Of a stretch of 64,000 nt of DNA, positions 18,593-27,549 are shown in pieces. Within the stretch, counting starts at the first letter, position 1. Every line of letters begins with the position of its first letter. Both the position numbers and the translations under genes were made by a program. The stretch is taken from contig NZ_LT670847.1 of the NCBI RefSeq assembly GCF_900142895.1, positions 186,001 to 250,000 of the forward strand. Reading direction: 5' to 3'. This DNA is from Vreelandella subglaciescola (GTDB lineage: Bacteria; Pseudomonadota; Gammaproteobacteria; Pseudomonadales; Halomonadaceae). The notes beneath the pieces are model-generated. The model saw nothing but the letters and a program-made list of their open reading frames with translations, did no database searches and had not been told where the DNA came from.

Positions 18593-20308
18593 GTGGCGCA
18601 CGCACAGTTGCTTATCAGTTACGGCCAGGCGTTGGTGGCGCCTAACCGGGGCCAGCAGCGCAGCTCGATGTCGGTTAGGCTGCCCGAACAGCCGGTAATT
18701 CAGGCCAAGGGTGGCTGTGCGATTATCAGCGATTCAATCTCGCGCAACGCGCTGGCCAAGCAGGCGGGGGATTTGAGCGTACGCGCTTTTCTCGCGGATT
18801 ATTTTGCCACGCCCGACCACTGGAACGTGAAAAAATCGGCCACGCGGGTGCTGAGTGCGCTGAACGGCTGGTGCTACGGCCAGAGCCGCCAGCTGGATGC
18901 CGGCAGCTTTGTCGCGTCGATGTCGGCGATGATCTTTCGCCGGCAAAGCGCGCATCTGTTTCATCTGGGGGATACGCTGGTGTTCCGCCTGCGCGGCGCG
19001 GAGTTCGAGCAGCTCAGCTGCGACCACGTGACTGACCTCGGCGGCTACCGCTATCCGTCAAGGGCGCTGGGGCTGGATAACAGTGTAGATATCGATTACG
19101 CCGAAATCCCGCTCAAGCAGGGCGATATTTTTCTGTTCACCACCCAGGCGGTGCGCGGCACGCTGTTGCCCTCTGACTATGTGCGTCTTATTCGTCAGGA
19201 TGCCAGTGACCTTCACGCCGCCTGCGACCGACTGGCTGGCGAAGCCACCACGCGCGCCCAGCAGCGCGGCTACGCCGTGGATCAGTTCTGCTTTCAGCTG
19301 GTGCGCATCGATGAGCTGCCCGAGGTGCAAAGCGACGAGCCCAGCCAGCTTTACGGCAGCCTGCCGATTCCTCCGGAACTTGCTTCGGGTGATCGGCTTG
19401 ACGGCCTGGAAGTGATTGATGTGCTCGCGCGCACCGCGCAGTCACGGGTCTATCGCGTGCGTGACGTGCATTCCGGGGCCGAGCGGGTGATGAAAGCGCC
19501 AAGCCCGGAGCTTTCGCTGCGCAATGCCTATCTGGAGCATTTTTTGCTGCAGCAGTGGGTGGTAGAGCACGTCAAATCGCCGTTTGTAGTGCGCGGGGTC
19601 GCGCCGTCTCGTCCGCGCCACTATCTTTACTATCTGCTGGAAAGCGTACGCGGTGAGACTCTGCGCGAGTGGGCAGCGCGTCACCCGCAGGCAACGCTTG
19701 GGCAACGTCTGGAAATGGCCGGCCAGCTGGGCAAGGCGGTACAGGCGTTGCATCACCACGAGGTGCTGCATCAGCAGATCAATCCGGATACCGTACTGGT
19801 CGATGAGCACGGCAAGCTGGTGCTGACCGATTTTAGTGCCTGCCACCTGCGCGACGCCGATGGCCATCGCCAGTCCGGCGAGATACTGCGCCCGATCGGT
19901 TTTACGCCGCATACGGCGCCGGAATACGCGCTGGGTGACGGTGTGGGACAGCGCAGCGACCAGTACGGGTTTGCCTCTACGGTCTATTGGCTGTTAACCG
20001 GCCAGCTGCCGTACCGGCTGACGCCGGATACGCTGCGCAATCATACCGATCTGGAAGCACTCAGCTACCGCAGTGCCCGCAGCGCCAACCCGGAAATCAC
20101 CCCGGCGCTGGACGACATCCTGCGCCGCGCGCTCGACCCTCAGCGCGCGCTGCGCTTTCGGCGCATGTCAGAGCTTTTGCACGCGTTACGCAAGCGACAG
20201 GGTCTTTCGCCGCCGGACGCCGCACAGCGCGCCGACGCCCGGCGCTTCTGGCAGGGCGTGGCGGGTATTCTGCTACTGTTGCTGGTGCTGTCCTGGGTAC
20301 TGCGGTAG
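18593..20308 (+). CDS. PP2C phosphatase-protein kinase fusion with degenerate active sites
   Basis: The architecture is an N-terminal PP2C-like domain (about residues 1-240), a protein-kinase-like domain (about 265-535) and one C-terminal membrane helix (GVAGILLLLLVLSWVL), so the soluble part should face the cytoplasm. Proteins of this build are usually annotated as bifunctional serine/threonine kinase/phosphatases. Here the kinase catalytic loop reads HQQINPDT (393-400) instead of HRDxKPxN, the glycine-rich loop is ARTAQSRV, and DFG is DFS (413-415); only Lys301 is kept. In the PP2C domain DG is DS (47-48) and the TDG metal site is TQA (184-186). It starts at a GTG with an excellent GGGAGGAG site, and the frame is intact, so it is probably expressed as a non-catalytic scaffold or regulator. 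No partner gene is adjacent. Confidence 0.85.
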   Translation: MAHAQLLISYGQALVAPNRGQQRSSMSVRLPEQPVIQAKGGCAIISDSISRNALAKQAGDLSVRAFLADYFATPDHWNVKKSATRVLSALNGWCYGQSRQLDAGSFVASMSAMIFRRQSAHLFHLGDTLVFRLRGAEFEQLSCDHVTDLGGYRYPSRALGLDNSVDIDYAEIPLKQGDIFLFTTQAVRGTLLPSDYVRLIRQDASDLHAACDRLAGEATTRAQQRGYAVDQFCFQLVRIDELPEVQSDEPSQLYGSLPIPPELASGDRLDGLEVIDVLARTAQSRVYRVRDVHSGAERVMKAPSPELSLRNAYLEHFLLQQWVVEHVKSPFVVRGVAPSRPRHYLYYLLESVRGETLREWAARHPQATLGQRLEMAGQLGKAVQALHHHEVLHQQINPDTVLVDEHGKLVLTDFSACHLRDADGHRQSGEILRPIGFTPHTAPEYALGDGVGQRSDQYGFASTVYWLLTGQLPYRLTPDTLRNHTDLEALSYRSARSANPEITPALDDILRRALDPQRALRFRRMSELLHALRKRQGLSPPDAAQRADARRFWQGVAGILLLLLVLSWVLR

Positions 20309-20362
20309 GGCCGATACAACCTGGGGATGCCGTCGCGCGTGGGGTGTGGCAATGCACGGGTT

Positions 20363-20498
20363 TTGTAGGAGGCCGGCTTTGCCGGGCGAAGCGGGCCAGA
20401 GGCCCGCCGGGGTTGCTGTTGGATGTCGGTCGCGCAGCGGAGCTGCCCTCCTACAACCTCTTGATGTAGCAAGCTTTTCGCAGGAGGCCGGCTTTGCC
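20363..20498. repeat. REP/BIME-like palindromic repeat cluster
   Basis: The unit TTGTAGGAGGCCGGCTTTGC at 20363 is followed by an inverted partner ending GCCCTCCTACAA at 20444-20455 and by a third direct copy (GCAGGAGGCCGGCTTTGCC) at 20480. The TGTAGGAG head with a GC-rich palindrome is typical of repetitive extragenic palindromes in Pseudomonas and halomonads. It lies between the convergent kinase-like gene and the phosphofructokinase gene, where such repeats stabilise or terminate transcripts. Confidence 0.75.
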
Positions 20499-20512
20499 TT
20501 TAGAGGGTAACT

Positions 20513-21772
20513 TCAGAGCGTAAACACGGGCAGGCGCTTTTCCACCTTGACCAGCTTCAGCTTGGCGACCTTGGGCAGGCCGTTTTCAAACGGCGGGAAA
20601 TCCTCGCCCTGGATCAGCGGGGACAGATAGTCGCGGCAGATGGGAGTGATGCCGAAGCCGTCTTCGCTGATAAAGTCGCGCGGCATGAACTTTTCCTGAT
20701 TGGCGATATCAACCAGCGGCGCAGAAATCACGTCCCACTGGTAGGGCGCCTGCGACGTGCGGCGAATCGCCGGCATCATCGAGTTCTTGCCGGCCAGCGC
20801 GAGCGTTACCGCTTCGCGGCCCACGGCGTACGCCTGTTCGACATCGGTTTTTGATGCCAGATGGCGTGCAGCACGCTGCAGGTAGTCGGCCACGGCCCAG
20901 TGATACTTGTAGCCCAGATCCTGCTTGACCATGCCCGCAAGCGTCGGCGCCACGCCGCCCAGCTGGCGGTGGCCAAAGGCATCGGTGTTGCCGGCATCGG
21001 CGAGAAAGGTGCCGTCTTCGTAGCGTGCGCCTTCCGAGACCACAATCACGCAGTAGCCGTAGTGCTTGACGCTGTATTCCACCCTGGCCATGACCGCTTC
21101 GCGGTCAAAGGCGATTTCGGGGAAGATGATCAGGTGCGGCGGCTCGCCTTCGCCCTGGCCGGCAAGCCCGCCGGCGGCGGCAATCCAGCCGGCGTGGCGG
21201 CCCATGACTTCAAGCACGAACACCTTGGTCGAGGTGGCGCACATCGAGGCGATATCCAGCGAAGCCTCGAGGGTTGAGGTGGCAATGTATTTGGCCACGC
21301 TGCCAAAGCCCGGCGAGTTGTCGGTAATCGGCAGGTCGTTGTCCACGGTTTTGGGCACGTGGATGGCGGTCAGCGGATAGCCGAGCTTCTCGGACAGCTG
21401 GGAGACTTTCAGGCAGGTATCGGCGCTGTCGCCGCCGCCGTTGTAAAAGAAGTAGCGGATATCGTGCGCTTTGAAAACTTCGATCAGGCGCTCGTACTGG
21501 GCGCGGTGAGTGTCGATATCCTTGAGCTTGTAGCGGCAGGAGCCGAACGCGCCGCCCGGCGTGTGGCGCAGCGCGGCAACCGTCTCGTCGCTTTCATGGC
21601 TGGCGTCGATCAAATCTTCGGTAAGCGCCCCGATAATGCCGTTATGACCGGCGTATACCTTGCCGATGTGTTCCGGCGCTTCACGGCAGGCTTCGATAAC
21701 GCCGCAGGCGCTGGCGTTGATGACGGCGGTGACGCCTCCGGACTGAGCGTAAAAAGCGTTGTGCTGGGCCAT
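20513..21772 (-). CDS. 6-phosphofructokinase, pyrophosphate-dependent type
   Basis: This 419-residue enzyme belongs to the PfkA fold and phosphorylates fructose 6-phosphate. Two positions that separate ATP from pyrophosphate users are informative: NGGGDSADT carries Asp where ATP enzymes have Gly104 (GGDGS), and PKTVDNDLP carries Lys where they have Gly124 (PGTIDND). Both favour pyrophosphate as phosphoryl donor and a reversible reaction. The catalytic TVDND aspartates and the sugar-phosphate motif MGRHAGWIAA are intact. I chose the ATG at 21772 (MAQHNAFYAQSGG); an in-frame TTG 54 bases upstream lies in the rnt terminator. Confidence 0.88.
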   Translation of the reverse strand: MAQHNAFYAQSGGVTAVINASACGVIEACREAPEHIGKVYAGHNGIIGALTEDLIDASHESDETVAALRHTPGGAFGSCRYKLKDIDTHRAQYERLIEVFKAHDIRYFFYNGGGDSADTCLKVSQLSEKLGYPLTAIHVPKTVDNDLPITDNSPGFGSVAKYIATSTLEASLDIASMCATSTKVFVLEVMGRHAGWIAAAGGLAGQGEGEPPHLIIFPEIAFDREAVMARVEYSVKHYGYCVIVVSEGARYEDGTFLADAGNTDAFGHRQLGGVAPTLAGMVKQDLGYKYHWAVADYLQRAARHLASKTDVEQAYAVGREAVTLALAGKNSMMPAIRRTSQAPYQWDVISAPLVDIANQEKFMPRDFISEDGFGITPICRDYLSPLIQGEDFPPFENGLPKVAKLKLVKVEKRLPVFTL

Positions 21773-21804
21773 GGAAACGGTGTGACTCCTGAAAAACGGG
21801 ACGT

Positions 21805-21836
21805 AAAAAAACGCCGAGGACGGCAAGCCCCCTCGG
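21805..21836 (-). terminator. Rho-independent terminator of rnt
   Basis: On the minus strand CCGAGG...CCTCGG forms a hairpin followed closely by seven T residues, about 80 bases after the rnt stop codon and just before the phosphofructokinase start. Confidence 0.65.
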
Positions 21837-21915
21837 GTGTGATTACATTAACGGTGACGAATTCTAGCGCAAAGCGCCGGCGGCTGCATCTGCCTCGCCG
21901 CCGGGCGGTAGGGTA

Positions 21916-22584
21916 TTAGCCGGGGCTGTCCATATCCTGTTCACGCTGGGCAAGCTGCCAGCCGCCGAGGTCCTTGTAGCGGTTGACCATGGAGCAGAAC
22001 AGCTCGGCGGTGCGCTCGGTATCGTAGCGCGCCGAGTGTGCTTCCTTGTTGTCAAACTCGATACCGGCCGCGCGGCAGGCGCGGGCGAGTACCGTCTGGC
22101 CGTAGACCAGCCCGGCAAGCGAGGCGGTATCAAAGCTTGAGAACGGGTGAAACGGGTTGCGTTTGATATCGCAGCGGTTGGCCGCCGCGTTCAAAAAGCC
22201 GTGATCAAAGGCGGCGTTATGGCCGACCAGAATAGCGCGGGTGCAGCCGTGGGCCTTGAGGGCCTTGCGGATAGGGCGAAAAATCTCGCCCAGCGCCTGC
22301 TGTTCATCCAGCGCGACCTGCTGGCGCAGCGGATCATCCAGATTGATGCCGGTAAAATCCAGCGCTGCCTGCTCAATATTGGCGCCTTCAAAGGGGCGAA
22401 CATGATAAGAGTAGGTGGCATCGGGCAGCAGGTTGCCGTCCGGGTCCATGGTCAGCGTGACGGCCGCAATTTCCAGCAGCGCATCGCCATTGGCGTTAAA
22501 GCCGCCGGTTTCCAGATCGATCACGACCGGCAAATAACTACGAAAACGCCGGGCCATCAAATCGCGGGCAATTGCCTCGCTCAT
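21916..22584 (-). CDS. rnt: Ribonuclease T
   Basis: RNase T is a DEDDh 3'-5' exoribonuclease that trims tRNA and 23S/5S rRNA ends. The 222-residue product has Exo [12 protein letters not shown], Exo [13 protein letters not shown] and Exo [18 protein letters not shown] with the catalytic Asp, Glu and His residues. The ATG at 22584 is supported by AAGGAG at normal spacing; a TTG 18 bases upstream is not. In the Pseudomonas group pyrC and argG lie nearby; here argG is divergent. Confidence 0.95.
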   Translation of the reverse strand: MSEAIARDLMARRFRSYLPVVIDLETGGFNANGDALLEIAAVTLTMDPDGNLLPDATYSYHVRPFEGANIEQAALDFTGINLDDPLRQQVALDEQQALGEIFRPIRKALKAHGCTRAILVGHNAAFDHGFLNAAANRCDIKRNPFHPFSSFDTASLAGLVYGQTVLARACRAAGIEFDNKEAHSARYDTERTAELFCSMVNRYKDLGGWQLAQREQDMDSPG

Positions 22585-22865
22585 GCTGCTCTCCTTTAGC
22601 AAGTAGTAGGGATAGCGAGTAAGTGAAAACCCTCGAGGGCAAAAAAGGCACCGCTTTCAAGGTGACCAAACAGGCGGATTCTAGCAGCTTTATACGCAAA
22701 GCGTCGCTTGCGGTATTCGTTGGCAGCCCGGGGCGCTATACTTGGGGTTTGCTTTATCATCCATTTTTTACCTCTTTACTTTTACTCGTGGGATGTTTAG
22801 CCACGGGTTTTATCAACCCCCTTGGGTGCTAGTAATACGGGTTTTATTAACTGAAGGAGCACAAG

Positions 22866-24086
22866 ATGTCCGATGTCAAAAAGGTGGTGCTGGCCTATTC
22901 CGGCGGCCTGGACACGTCCGTTATTGTCAAATGGTTGCAAGAAACCTACAGCTGCGAGGTGGTCACCTTTACCGCTGACATCGGTCAGGGCGAGGAAGTC
23001 GAGCCGGCGCGCGCCAAGGCCGAAGCGCTTGGGGTCAAGGAAATCTACATTGAAGATCTGCGCGAAGAATTTGTGCGCGACTATGTCTACCCGATGTTTC
23101 GTGCCAACACCGTTTACGAAGGCGAATACCTGCTGGGCACCTCGATTGCCCGCCCGCTGATTGCCAAGCGGCTGATTGATGTTGCCAACGCCACCGGCGC
23201 CGACGCCATTTCTCACGGCGCCACCGGCAAGGGCAATGACCAGGTGCGCTTCGAGCTGGGTGCTTACGCGCTCAAGCCTGGCGTCAAGGTCATCGCGCCG
23301 TGGCGCGAGTGGGACCTCAACTCCCGCGAGAAGCTGATGGCGTACTGCGAGGAGAACGCTATTCCGGTGGACTTCTCCGGCAAGAAGAAAAAATCGCCGT
23401 ACTCCATGGACGCCAACCTGCTGCACATCTCCTACGAAGGCGGCATTCTGGAAGACCCCTGGGCCGAAGCCGAGGACGACATGTGGCGCTGGAGCGTCTC
23501 GCCGGAAGACGCGCCGGACACGCCCACCTACATCGAATTGACCTATGAAAAAGGCGATATCGTCGCCATTGACGGCGAGGCGATGAAGCCCCACGAAGTG
23601 CTCGAAAAGCTCAATCAGCTGGGCGGCGACAACGGCATTGGCCGGCTGGATATTGTCGAAAACCGCTACGTCGGCATGAAGTCGCGCGGCTGCTACGAAA
23701 CGCCGGGGGGCACCATCATGCTGCGCGCCCACCGCGCCATTGAGTCGCTCACGCTTGACCGCGAAGAAGCGCACATGAAAGACCAGCTGATGCCCAAGTA
23801 CGCCGAAATCGTTTATAACGGCTACTGGTGGAGCCCCGAGCGCCGCATGCTGCAGGCCGCCATTGACGAAACCCAGCACAACGTTTCCGGCGTGGCGCGC
23901 ATGAAGCTTTACAAAGGCAGCGTGACGGCAGTTGGACGCAAGTCCGAGGCGTCGCTGTTCGATGAGTCCATCGCCACTTTTGAAGACGATGACGGCGCCT
24001 ACGATCAGAAGGACGCCGAGGGCTTTATCAAGCTCAACGCGCTGCGCCTGCGCATTGCCGCCGGTAAAGGCCGCAAGCAGTCCTAG
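22866..24086 (+). CDS. argG: Argininosuccinate synthase
   Basis: ArgG joins citrulline and aspartate with ATP to give argininosuccinate, the penultimate step of arginine synthesis. The 406-residue protein has the PP-loop [11 protein letters not shown] at its N-terminus, the [13 protein letters not shown] citrulline/aspartate-binding segment and the [17 protein letters not shown] motif; it belongs to the shorter type I family. An AAGGAG site precedes the ATG. It is monocistronic, with its own terminator. Confidence 0.97.
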   Translation: MSDVKKVVLAYSGGLDTSVIVKWLQETYSCEVVTFTADIGQGEEVEPARAKAEALGVKEIYIEDLREEFVRDYVYPMFRANTVYEGEYLLGTSIARPLIAKRLIDVANATGADAISHGATGKGNDQVRFELGAYALKPGVKVIAPWREWDLNSREKLMAYCEENAIPVDFSGKKKKSPYSMDANLLHISYEGGILEDPWAEAEDDMWRWSVSPEDAPDTPTYIELTYEKGDIVAIDGEAMKPHEVLEKLNQLGGDNGIGRLDIVENRYVGMKSRGCYETPGGTIMLRAHRAIESLTLDREEAHMKDQLMPKYAEIVYNGYWWSPERRMLQAAIDETQHNVSGVARMKLYKGSVTAVGRKSEASLFDESIATFEDDDGAYDQKDAEGFIKLNALRLRIAAGKGRKQS

Positions 24087-24128
24087 CGCCGTGTCAGGCA
24101 CAGCGCCTGAGCCAAGCGGGGAACGACA

Positions 24129-24163
24129 AAAACGGCAAAGGCCACCAGGGTCTTTGCCGTTTT
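24129..24163 (+). terminator. Rho-independent terminator of argG
   Basis: A perfect 12-base stem (AAAACGGCAAAG and CTTTGCCGTTTT) with an 11-base loop ends in a T-run, 42 bases after the argG stop codon. Confidence 0.88.
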
Positions 24164-24205
24164 GTGCTATTAAGAGGGAATGGTCAAGAAAAGGGGAGAA
24201 GAACA

Positions 24206-24547
24206 ATGTTAAAAAAACTGTTTGCCGGCCTGTTTGGCAGTGCGAAAAGCACGGGGGCGAGTCATGGCGCCCAGTCAGCCGAGCCGGTTGACTACAAGGG
24301 CTATCTGATTATTTCCTGTCCCGACGGGCAGAGTGGCCAGTTTCGCGTCAGCGGCATCATTCAGCAGCCGCTTGACGATGGCGAGGTGCGTGAGCATCGC
24401 TTTGAGCGTTCGGATATATTGCCTGGCCGCGAGGCCTGCGATGCGATGATGATCACCAAGGCGCAGCGTTTTATTGATGAGACCGGTGACGCCATGTTTG
24501 CGCTCGATCCACGCCGGCGAGACGATCACGACACCTCCGCGCAATAA
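24206..24547 (+). CDS. HlyU-like transcriptional regulator family protein
   Basis: This 113-residue protein matches the family annotated as HlyU in Rhizobium and marine proteobacteria (not the ArsR-type HlyU of Vibrio). Family features seen are the MLKKLFAGLFG start, the EPVDYKGYLIISCPDGQSGQFRVSGII core and the HRFERSDILPGREACDAMMITKAQRFIDETGD stretch. The Vibrio-style regulatory function is not proven for such proteins. The ATG at 24206 has GGGGAGAAG at good spacing. It ends 13 bases before the convergent histidine kinase gene. Confidence 0.75.
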   Translation: MLKKLFAGLFGSAKSTGASHGAQSAEPVDYKGYLIISCPDGQSGQFRVSGIIQQPLDDGEVREHRFERSDILPGREACDAMMITKAQRFIDETGDAMFALDPRRRDDHDTSAQ

Positions 24548-24567
24548 GCGTTAATAGACCTTATTGC
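24541..24567. terminator. AT-rich hairpin spanning two convergent stop codons
   Basis: GCAATAAG at 24541-24548 pairs with CTTATTGC at 24560-24567 around an 11-base loop. Each arm contains the TAA of one convergent gene. It has no T-tract, so a terminator role is uncertain. Confidence 0.35.
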
Positions 24568-27317
24568 CTCGCCGCCTCATTCTCAGGGGCTTCGGGAAGC
24601 TCCAGGGTCAGGCAGGCGCCGGACAGACGCTGGCCGTTGTCGACCCATAGCCGCCCGCCAAGGTGGGCGATAATGCCGCGGCTGATGGAAAGCCCCAGCC
24701 CGGTGCCCCGAGGGCGACCTTGAGCGCTTGCCTGTTGCTGCAGCTGATGAAACTTCTCAAACACCCGCTCGCGCTCGGCGGCGCCGATGCCCGGGCCGTT
24801 GTCCTCGACGCTCAGGCGAAAGTGATCCTTGTGGCGGCCAAGGCGTAGGAGCACCTGTGGTGCTGTGGGGTCGGCGAACTTTCCGGCGTTATCCAGCAGG
24901 TTGATGATCACCTGCTCCAGGCGGTCCACATCGCCGACGATCATGGCCTGAGTGTCGGGAAGCTCGACCGCGAGGGTTATGCCACGGTCATGCTGCAACC
25001 GCGCGACGGCATCCACGCCGCGGCGAGCAAGCACGGCGAGGTCGAGCCGCTCGGGATTGAGCGTGAGGCGCCCGCTTTCCAGCTGCGCCAAATCAAGGAT
25101 TTCTTCGATCAGGCGTGAAAGCCGCTGGCTTTCGTGGACCATGACTTCCAGAAAGTGGCGGCGTTTGTCGGCGTCCAGAGTGTCGTCAGCGTGCAGGATT
25201 TCAGCAAAGGCGCGAATGGACGTGAGCGGAGTACGCAGTTCGTGGCTGACCATGGCGACGAACTCGTCCTTGAGCCGGTCAAGCTCACGCAGGCGCTCGT
25301 TGGCACGGCGTAGCGCTTCGCTGGCGCGCTCAAGCTCGGCGGATTTCTGCTCCAGCCGGCGGTTATATTCAAGCGCCTGGGAGGTGGTATCCAGAATGCT
25401 GAGGATGGACGCCAGATCAAGGGCTTCGCCGCGCACCACGGAGTTGATCAGTACCCGCGCTGAAGCGTTGCCCAGCGACCCCGCCAGCGCCTGTTCAGCG
25501 CGAGTAATCAGCTGGTGCGATGCCGGCTTTTCAGCGGCCAACTGAGGTTGCGTTGACGACTGTTTTGAGGAAAGAGCAAACACCCGCTGGGTGGCCGCCG
25601 CGCCCAGATAGCGATTGACCAGCTCGCTCAGCTCGCCCTGGGTGGTTTGTCCGTGCCACAGCGAGGCGCTGGGCAGGTTGGGGTGCAGCGCCTCGGTGAA
25701 CAGCGCCGCCTGGGTTTGTTCCAGCGCCGTAGGGCGGGTGAACAGCGACACGCCAACCAATAGTCCGATATTGGCCAGCAGGCTCCACAGCAGCGCATGG
25801 GTGTAAATATCCCAGCCTTCAAGGCCAAACAGCGCGTAGGGGTTGAGCCAGCCAATGCCCCAGGGCCCCTGTTCGATCAGCGAGATATCAAGCCAGCCCG
25901 ATTGGGCAAAGCCGGGAATCAGCAGGGTATAGGCCCAGATGCCAAAGCCGGCGCCCAGCCCCAGCAGCGCGCCGGTGCGCGTCGCGCCGCGCCAATAAAG
26001 ACCGATCAGCATGGCGGGAGCAAACTGTGCCGCCCCGACGAACGACACCAGACCAATGGTGACCAGACTGTAAGCATCGCCGATGAGCGCGTGGTAGCCA
26101 TAGCCCAGCAGTAGAATCAGCACGATGGCCACACGGCGAATGCCCAGCAGCCAGGCGGCGAGCTCGCCTTTGCCGCTCAAATGCAGCAGGTCAAGGCGCA
26201 GCAGCAAGGGCATCACCAGCTGGTTGCTGACCATGGTGGAAAGCGCAATGGTTTCGACGATCATCATGCCGGTCGCGGCGGAAAGCCCGCCGATAAACAC
26301 GAACAGCGGCAGCGCCTCGGCGCCGGCAGATAGCGGCAGGGTGAGTACGAAGCTGTCCGGGTCGGCATTGGCGCCGCCCAGCAGCAGCCCCGCCAGCGCA
26401 ATGGGAATGACAAACAGGTTAATCAGTAAAAGATACAGCGGGAACAGCCAGCTGGCGCGGTCGATGTGGGTTTCATCAACGTTTTCGACCACCAGCACCT
26501 GAAATTGCCGTGGCAGGGTCAGAAACGCCAGCACGGCGAGCACCAGCACGCCCACCCAGCCCGTCGCGCCGCCGGGCACCTGCTCCAGGCTGAGCACGTG
26601 AGAAAGCTCGGGCGTGCGAGCCACCTGACCCAGCAGGTCGGCGGGGCCGTTGAACATCACGAAGACGACAAACACGCCGACGGCGAGAAACGCCACCAGC
26701 TTGACCAGCGATTCCAGCGCAATAGCGGCGACCATGCCTTCGTGGCGCTCGCTGGCGTCAAGATGACGGGTGCCGAACAGAATAATGAACACCGCTAGCA
26801 CCAGCGCCACCCAGAACGATTTGTCGATCCAGAAATGCGCCTCTTCCAGCGCCACGTCGGCGGGCTGGGGATAATTCACCAGCACCGCGTGACTAACGGT
26901 AATCGCCTTGAGCTGAAGGGCGATATACGGCGTGCTGCTGATCAGCGCCATAAACGCCACCATGGCCCCCAGCCCTGCGCTTTTGCCGTAGCGGGCGCTG
27001 ATGAAATCGGCAATCGAGGTGATCCGCTGGCGGGCGGCGATGCGCACCATCTTGCGGATCACAAACGGCGCGCTGAGCATGGCCAGCGTAGGGCCAAGGT
27101 AAATCAGCAAAAAGTGGGGCCCCTGCGTAGAGGCGCGTCCGACGCTGCCGTAAAACGTCCAGGCGGTGCAATATACCGCGATCGACAGCGCGTACACCGT
27201 GGGCGAGCCAATGGCCGAGCGGCCTGCTTCGGCGCGCCGGTCGCCCCAGGCGGCGACCACGAACAGCAGCGCCAGATAGCCGAAGGCCGCAGCCAGAATC
27301 ACCGCGTCGCTATGCAT
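24561..27317 (-). CDS. Sensor histidine kinase with sodium:solute symporter domain (CbrA/CrbS/MxtR type)
   Basis: The first ~530 of 918 residues form a solute:sodium symporter-like domain with about 13 membrane helices (for example VYCTAWTFYGSVGRA and ITSIADFISARYGKS). A linker (about 535-650) and a coiled coil precede the dimerisation domain with the phospho-acceptor His692 in MVSHELRTPLTSIRAF and an ATPase domain with N (NLLDNAGKFA), G1 (DNGPGIG) and G2 (GTGLGLSISRGI) boxes. I see no PAS domain. Such kinases (CbrA, CrbS, MxtR) sense carbon sources, amino acids or acetate and control catabolic genes. It is last in an operon with a small membrane protein, an exonuclease-domain protein and a receiver protein. 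Confidence 0.92.
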   Translation of the reverse strand: MHSDAVILAAAFGYLALLFVVAAWGDRRAEAGRSAIGSPTVYALSIAVYCTAWTFYGSVGRASTQGPHFLLIYLGPTLAMLSAPFVIRKMVRIAARQRITSIADFISARYGKSAGLGAMVAFMALISSTPYIALQLKAITVSHAVLVNYPQPADVALEEAHFWIDKSFWVALVLAVFIILFGTRHLDASERHEGMVAAIALESLVKLVAFLAVGVFVVFVMFNGPADLLGQVARTPELSHVLSLEQVPGGATGWVGVLVLAVLAFLTLPRQFQVLVVENVDETHIDRASWLFPLYLLLINLFVIPIALAGLLLGGANADPDSFVLTLPLSAGAEALPLFVFIGGLSAATGMMIVETIALSTMVSNQLVMPLLLRLDLLHLSGKGELAAWLLGIRRVAIVLILLLGYGYHALIGDAYSLVTIGLVSFVGAAQFAPAMLIGLYWRGATRTGALLGLGAGFGIWAYTLLIPGFAQSGWLDISLIEQGPWGIGWLNPYALFGLEGWDIYTHALLWSLLANIGLLVGVSLFTRPTALEQTQAALFTEALHPNLPSASLWHGQTTQGELSELVNRYLGAAATQRVFALSSKQSSTQPQLAAEKPASHQLITRAEQALAGSLGNASARVLINSVVRGEALDLASILSILDTTSQALEYNRRLEQKSAELERASEALRRANERLRELDRLKDEFVAMVSHELRTPLTSIRAFAEILHADDTLDADKRRHFLEVMVHESQRLSRLIEEILDLAQLESGRLTLNPERLDLAVLARRGVDAVARLQHDRGITLAVELPDTQAMIVGDVDRLEQVIINLLDNAGKFADPTAPQVLLRLGRHKDHFRLSVEDNGPGIGAAERERVFEKFHQLQQQASAQGRPRGTGLGLSISRGIIAHLGGRLWVDNGQRLSGACLTLELPEAPENEAARQ

Positions 27318-27549
27318 GGTTGGGCGGCTCGCCCTTGTCGGGTGTCTCGCGGGTTTCCATCAGCCAGGCGGCAAGGCCGATAACGCTCGCCCAGGCGCCA
27401 AACAGGTACACTACCAGCCACACGCCGGTCACCGAGGGCAAGCGGTCAATGATCAGCAGCAGCGGCGGGCTGAATAACACCACGGCGGCAATAATAAGCG
27501 CGGCCAAGCGCTCTTTTTTGCGCGAAGGGGGGCGCGGAGACGTATTCAC
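27310..27549 (-). CDS. Small two-helix membrane protein of the sensor-kinase operon
   Basis: This 79-residue protein starts at GTG 27549, overlapping the stop of the upstream exonuclease gene, and its end overlaps the kinase start by 8 bases, so it should be translationally coupled on both sides. A basic N-terminus (PRPPSRKKER) leads into two hydrophobic helices (LAALIIAAVVLFSPPLLLII and VWLVVYLFGAWASVIGLAAWLM) joined by DRLPSVTG, and a charged tail follows. Short proteins of this look accompany SSS-domain kinases in other marine gammaproteobacteria; a role as an accessory subunit of the sensor is inference. Confidence 0.75.
   Translation of the reverse strand: MNTSPRPPSRKKERLAALIIAAVVLFSPPLLLIIDRLPSVTGVWLVVYLFGAWASVIGLAAWLMETRETPDKGEPPNHA

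Noticed and set aside
22700..22800. Promoter boxes for argG
   Set aside because: A TATACT -10-like box near 22737 exists but no -35 box at suitable spacing was found, so the promoter cannot be assigned.
22797..24206. Open frame of 469 codons antisense to argG
   Set aside because: It is a high-GC shadow of argG with no family motifs and a low-complexity Val/Gly/Ala/His composition; the argG frame explains the sequence.
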